In this document: in pieces, positions 4,777 to 7,472 of the stretch | How the letters are laid out: the number at the start of each line of letters is the position of its first letter | Numbering within the stretch: position 1 is the stretch's first letter | DNA from: Gammaproteobacteria bacterium | GTDB taxonomy: Bacteria; Pseudomonadota; Gammaproteobacteria; Chromatiales; Chromatiaceae | Length of the DNA stretch: 7,472 nt | Assembly (NCBI GenBank): GCA_015767355.1 | Contig: JADWMH010000102.1 | Location: 1 to 7,472 of the forward strand | Direction of reading: 5' to 3' | Position numbers and translations under genes: made by a program | Notes under the pieces: model-generated | What the model was told of the DNA's origin: nothing | The model's database searches: none | Seen by the model: only the letters and a program-made list of their open reading frames with translations

Positions 4777-7472
4777 ATGAAAATCCACAAATCAATAATC
4801 AGACTGCGGGTGGCCGCACTCTCTTCTCTGCTTGCTCCTCTTCTCTTTTTCTCCCCTATGATTGTGTATGCACAGAGCGATCTATCGGCCTGTATTGAGT
4901 CAGCTAAAGGCGGTCTGCTGGAAGTCTCTGATGACCGCTCAAGACGATTCCTCGGCAAGGTCGAAGAGGTGACTGCCCGCTGCCGCAGTGGTGAAAAGGC
5001 GGTGAAATACCGTCATACTCCCTGGGTAGACTGGCAAAATTACTATGCAACGGCAGATGCGCGCAGCAAACATGATGGTGATGATGCCATTACCCTGCTC
5101 GGAATGCATCTGCTTCCCAATGGTCGGGGTGTTGACGGCGCACTGCTGGATCTCGAATACCAGCGCATCGAACTGATCAAGTTCAACCTGTTTGACCAAT
5201 TGACCTATGAAGAGTATATCAAGGGACGTGATGACCGGCCTGGAGCAACCCTGAAGCAATGGGATGCGATGCGGCTGCCTCCTGATCACAAACGTTACCG
5301 GGATGTGGGTGGGGATGAAAGACAAGTTTGCAGTGGTGAGTTGATCACCCACCGAACCCTTACAGGCATCTGCAATGACCTGGTCAACCCCCTGATGGGT
5401 TCCTCGGGAATGCCGTTCGGCCGCAATATGCAGTTCGATGCCACCTTCCCTCGCCTGGGTTTGAATGAACTGACACAAAACCGGCATGCCAACCGCATCG
5501 GTTTGCTGCAGCCGGACCCGCAGCTTATCAGCAGGAAACTGTTCACCCGGGAGCAATCTCCGGACAACGGCTGCAACCAGGGTCTGGGTGACGGAAACTT
5601 TTCAGTGGATGCCAACTGCGATTATCTGAAAGCGCCTTTTTTCAATGTGCTGGCTGCATTCTGGATTCAATTCATGACACACGACTGGTTCTCACACACC
5701 AGTGAAGGCCGCAACACGCCGGAATTGCAGGCAGTCGGCTGTCTCACTGATGAGGCGCGCGCACTTGGATGCCGTGAAACTGACCGACGCGAACCTTCAC
5801 TGTACGCAGAGACAACGCCGGCATCGACATTCAGCCACGATGGCCGGAACTACTCCAGCCGTGCTCACAACACCACCAACAACCTTATTACCGCCTGGTG
5901 GGATGCCTCACAGATCTATGGCCACGACACGCTGTCACTCAAACGCGTGCAGCGGGATCCGCAAGACCCGGCGAAACTGCTCCTGAAAAACAGTTATCTG
6001 CCGCTGCTTCCAGCCTGTGAGAGCTATTCGGAAAAATGCCCGGTGCAACCCCAGTGGCGGGGACAGGAGGCCGCCGGCTTTCCGGACAACTGGAACATCG
6101 GCACGAGCTTTTATCACAACCTGTTTAGCCGTGAACACAACTACTTTGTCGACAGATTTCGCCAGCTGCAGAAACAGACGCCGGATGCCGACTCCGGCCT
6201 GCGTGATCCGGATAACCCGGAGCGAGTCATTTCCCTGAAAGATGTTGAAGATGAACGCCTCTACCAGGTCGCCCGACTGGTGGTTGCAGCAGAGATTGCA
6301 AAAATACACACCATCGAGTGGACCACACAGCTGCTGTATGACGAACCCCTGTTTGCCGGCATGAACGCCAACTGGTACGGATTGTTCAACCATGAGAAGG
6401 ATGAAAATCTGTTCAGCAGGACCTCCGCCAAAGTGGCCGGCTGGTTTTCTGATTCGGCAGATGCAAAAAAATCCAACTCCCTCTACTCGGTGTTCGCCTC
6501 AGGCGCCGGTATTTTCGGCCTGAACAACAAAAAGCCGGAGGGCATACTGTGGTGGAAGCATGACGGCTGGAGTCTGGACAACCTCGAAGAGGATGTCAAC
6601 GGCGGCATCAACCATTTTGGATCGCCTTTTAATTTCCCCGAGGAGTTTACTTCCGTCTATCGTTTGCATGCGCTGGTGCCGGATTTGATCGAGTTTCGTG
6701 ATGTCCGGGCGCCGAATCAAATTATTTTAAACACCCCTGTTGTCGAGACTGCCAGAGGCGGCGCCACAATACATATGCAACAGGGCGGTATCGACAACTG
6801 GGCATTGAGCATGGGACGCCAGCGCCTGGGATTGCTGCATCTGCGCAATCAGCCGCTTTTTCTACAAAATTTGCCGATGCCGCACCTGGATTCGGCAAGC
6901 GGAAAACTCGATATCCTCGCGCTGGATCTGATCCGCGATCGTGAACGCGGGGTTCCAAGATTCAATGAATTCCGCCGCCAGATCGGCCTGAAGACGCTGA
7001 CCGGCTTTGATGACTTCGTTGACCAGCATCTGCAGAAGGAGAATTCCTGGCGCAAGCATCAGGAAGAGACAGTCAGACGTATGCGGGAGATCTACGGCAC
7101 ACACAAATGCGATGCCGGCAAGATCATCTCGAAAGTGCAACGAAACGCTGACGGCAGTTTCATCAACGACTGCCTGGGGCATCCTGACGGATCCATCGTC
7201 GATAATATCGAGGACGTCGATAACATCGTTGGCTGGCTGGCTGAATATACGCGCCCGCACGGTTTTGCCATTTCAGAAACCCAATTCCACATCTTTATTC
7301 TGAATGCGTCACGCAGGCTTTTCAGCGACCGCTTTTTCACATCGAGTTTCCGCCCTGAATTTTATTCCAGGCCGGGCTATGCGTGGGTCATGAATAACGG
7401 ATTGCTGTCCGAATGCCCCTATGCGGTCACTACACAGGCCGATGGCGGCAAGGCCTGCCTGGAACCGGGAAA
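4777..7472 (+). CDS. exported haem peroxidase-family fatty acid alpha-dioxygenase-like protein, 3' end outside the window
   Basis: The frame is open for 898 codons to the window edge. A Sec signal peptide (residues 1-32, hydrophobic core 12-30, cleavage likely at VYA|QS) predicts export. The core matches plant alpha-dioxygenases, haem enzymes of the cyclooxygenase superfamily that add O2 at C-2 of fatty acids. In order: MPFGRN (212-217); FWIQFMTHDW (295-304) with distal Gln298 and His302; WWDASQIYG (374-382); REHN (452-455); KIHTIEWT (509-516) with the carboxylate-binding His511 and Thr516 positions; NANWYGLF; EFTSVYRLH (623-631) with radical Tyr628 and proximal haem His631; DRERGVPRFNEFR (721-733); and FAISETQF...ASRRLFSDRFFT (830-855), where Arg847 aligns with the plant carboxylate-binding Arg. 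It is longer than plant enzymes (about 640 aa), with an extended N-terminus, insertions and 14 cysteines. The start follows a weak AAGAGA ribosome binding site, and an ATG at 4772 ends at once (ATG AAA TGA). Substrate is inferred; a simple peroxidase role is the alternative. Confidence 0.9.
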   Translation, partial: MKIHKSIIRLRVAALSSLLAPLLFFSPMIVYAQSDLSACIESAKGGLLEVSDDRSRRFLGKVEEVTARCRSGEKAVKYRHTPWVDWQNYYATADARSKHDGDDAITLLGMHLLPNGRGVDGALLDLEYQRIELIKFNLFDQLTYEEYIKGRDDRPGATLKQWDAMRLPPDHKRYRDVGGDERQVCSGELITHRTLTGICNDLVNPLMGSSGMPFGRNMQFDATFPRLGLNELTQNRHANRIGLLQPDPQLISRKLFTREQSPDNGCNQGLGDGNFSVDANCDYLKAPFFNVLAAFWIQFMTHDWFSHTSEGRNTPELQAVGCLTDEARALGCRETDRREPSLYAETTPASTFSHDGRNYSSRAHNTTNNLITAWWDASQIYGHDTLSLKRVQRDPQDPAKLLLKNSYLPLLPACESYSEKCPVQPQWRGQEAAGFPDNWNIGTSFYHNLFSREHNYFVDRFRQLQKQTPDADSGLRDPDNPERVISLKDVEDERLYQVARLVVAAEIAKIHTIEWTTQLLYDEPLFAGMNANWYGLFNHEKDENLFSRTSAKVAGWFSDSADAKKSNSLYSVFASGAGIFGLNNKKPEGILWWKHDGWSLDNLEEDVNGGINHFGSPFNFPEEFTSVYRLHALVPDLIEFRDVRAPNQIILNTPVVETARGGATIHMQQGGIDNWALSMGRQRLGLLHLRNQPLFLQNLPMPHLDSASGKLDILALDLIRDRERGVPRFNEFRRQIGLKTLTGFDDFVDQHLQKENSWRKHQEETVRRMREIYGTHKCDAGKIISKVQRNADGSFINDCLGHPDGSIVDNIEDVDNIVGWLAEYTRPHGFAISETQFHIFILNASRRLFSDRFFTSSFRPEFYSRPGYAWVMNNGLLSECPYAVTTQADGGKACLEPG

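Noticed and set aside
4772..4780. The ATG AAA TGA minimal frame overlapping the dioxygenase start as a regulatory upstream ORF
   Set aside because: It is only two codons long and arises naturally from the overlap of ATGAAATGAAA with the true start; no separate ribosome binding site is seen.
4939..5556. A 205-codon minus-strand open frame
   Set aside because: It is antisense to the dioxygenase gene in a region coding for conserved blocks such as MPFGRN; its translation resembles no known protein.
5935..6393. A 152-codon minus-strand open frame
   Set aside because: It is antisense to the part of the dioxygenase that encodes the conserved KIHTIEWT block, so it is a shadow frame.

Overview
The window looks like a stretch of gammaproteobacterial chromosome. 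The main evidence is a full-length HrpA-type DEAH helicase (1301 aa, collinear with the E. coli protein as I remember it), an entericidin-type small lipoprotein and enterobacterial-style promoter elements. The genus cannot be fixed from the sequence. I see no phage, plasmid, transposase, CRISPR, tRNA or rRNA signature.

Layout, left to right. (1) Positions 1-42, minus strand: the first 14 codons of an unidentified gene that continues out of the window, with a good ribosome binding site. (2) 197-325, minus: a 42-aa entericidin-family lipoprotein. It has its own promoter, whose -10 region matches the sigma-S (RpoS) type. (3) 405-4310, minus: hrpA, complete and intact. (4) 4311-4776: a 466-bp divergent intergenic region. 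It holds a 112-bp interspersed-repeat-like element whose right arm appears to be interrupted by about 47 bp, a 12-bp direct repeat on either side of it, a sigma-70-like promoter facing right, and an inverted repeat in the presumed leader of the next gene. (5) 4777 to the window end, plus: the 5' 898 codons of a large exported haem dioxygenase/peroxidase. Its core matches plant fatty acid alpha-dioxygenases (cyclooxygenase superfamily) block by block. No stop codon is present, so the gene runs off the right edge.

The genes do not form an obvious pathway. The three minus-strand genes point the same way but seem to be separate units, since the lipoprotein has its own promoter in the gap after hrpA. 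The dioxygenase gene is transcribed divergently from hrpA. It is the most interesting item: it keeps the haem ligand, the distal Gln/His, the radical-forming Tyr and the fatty-acid carboxylate-binding His, Thr and Arg positions of plant alpha-dioxygenases. It adds a Sec signal peptide, several insertions and 14 cysteines that fall into seven closely spaced pairs. This suggests an envelope or extracellular enzyme that oxygenates fatty acids.
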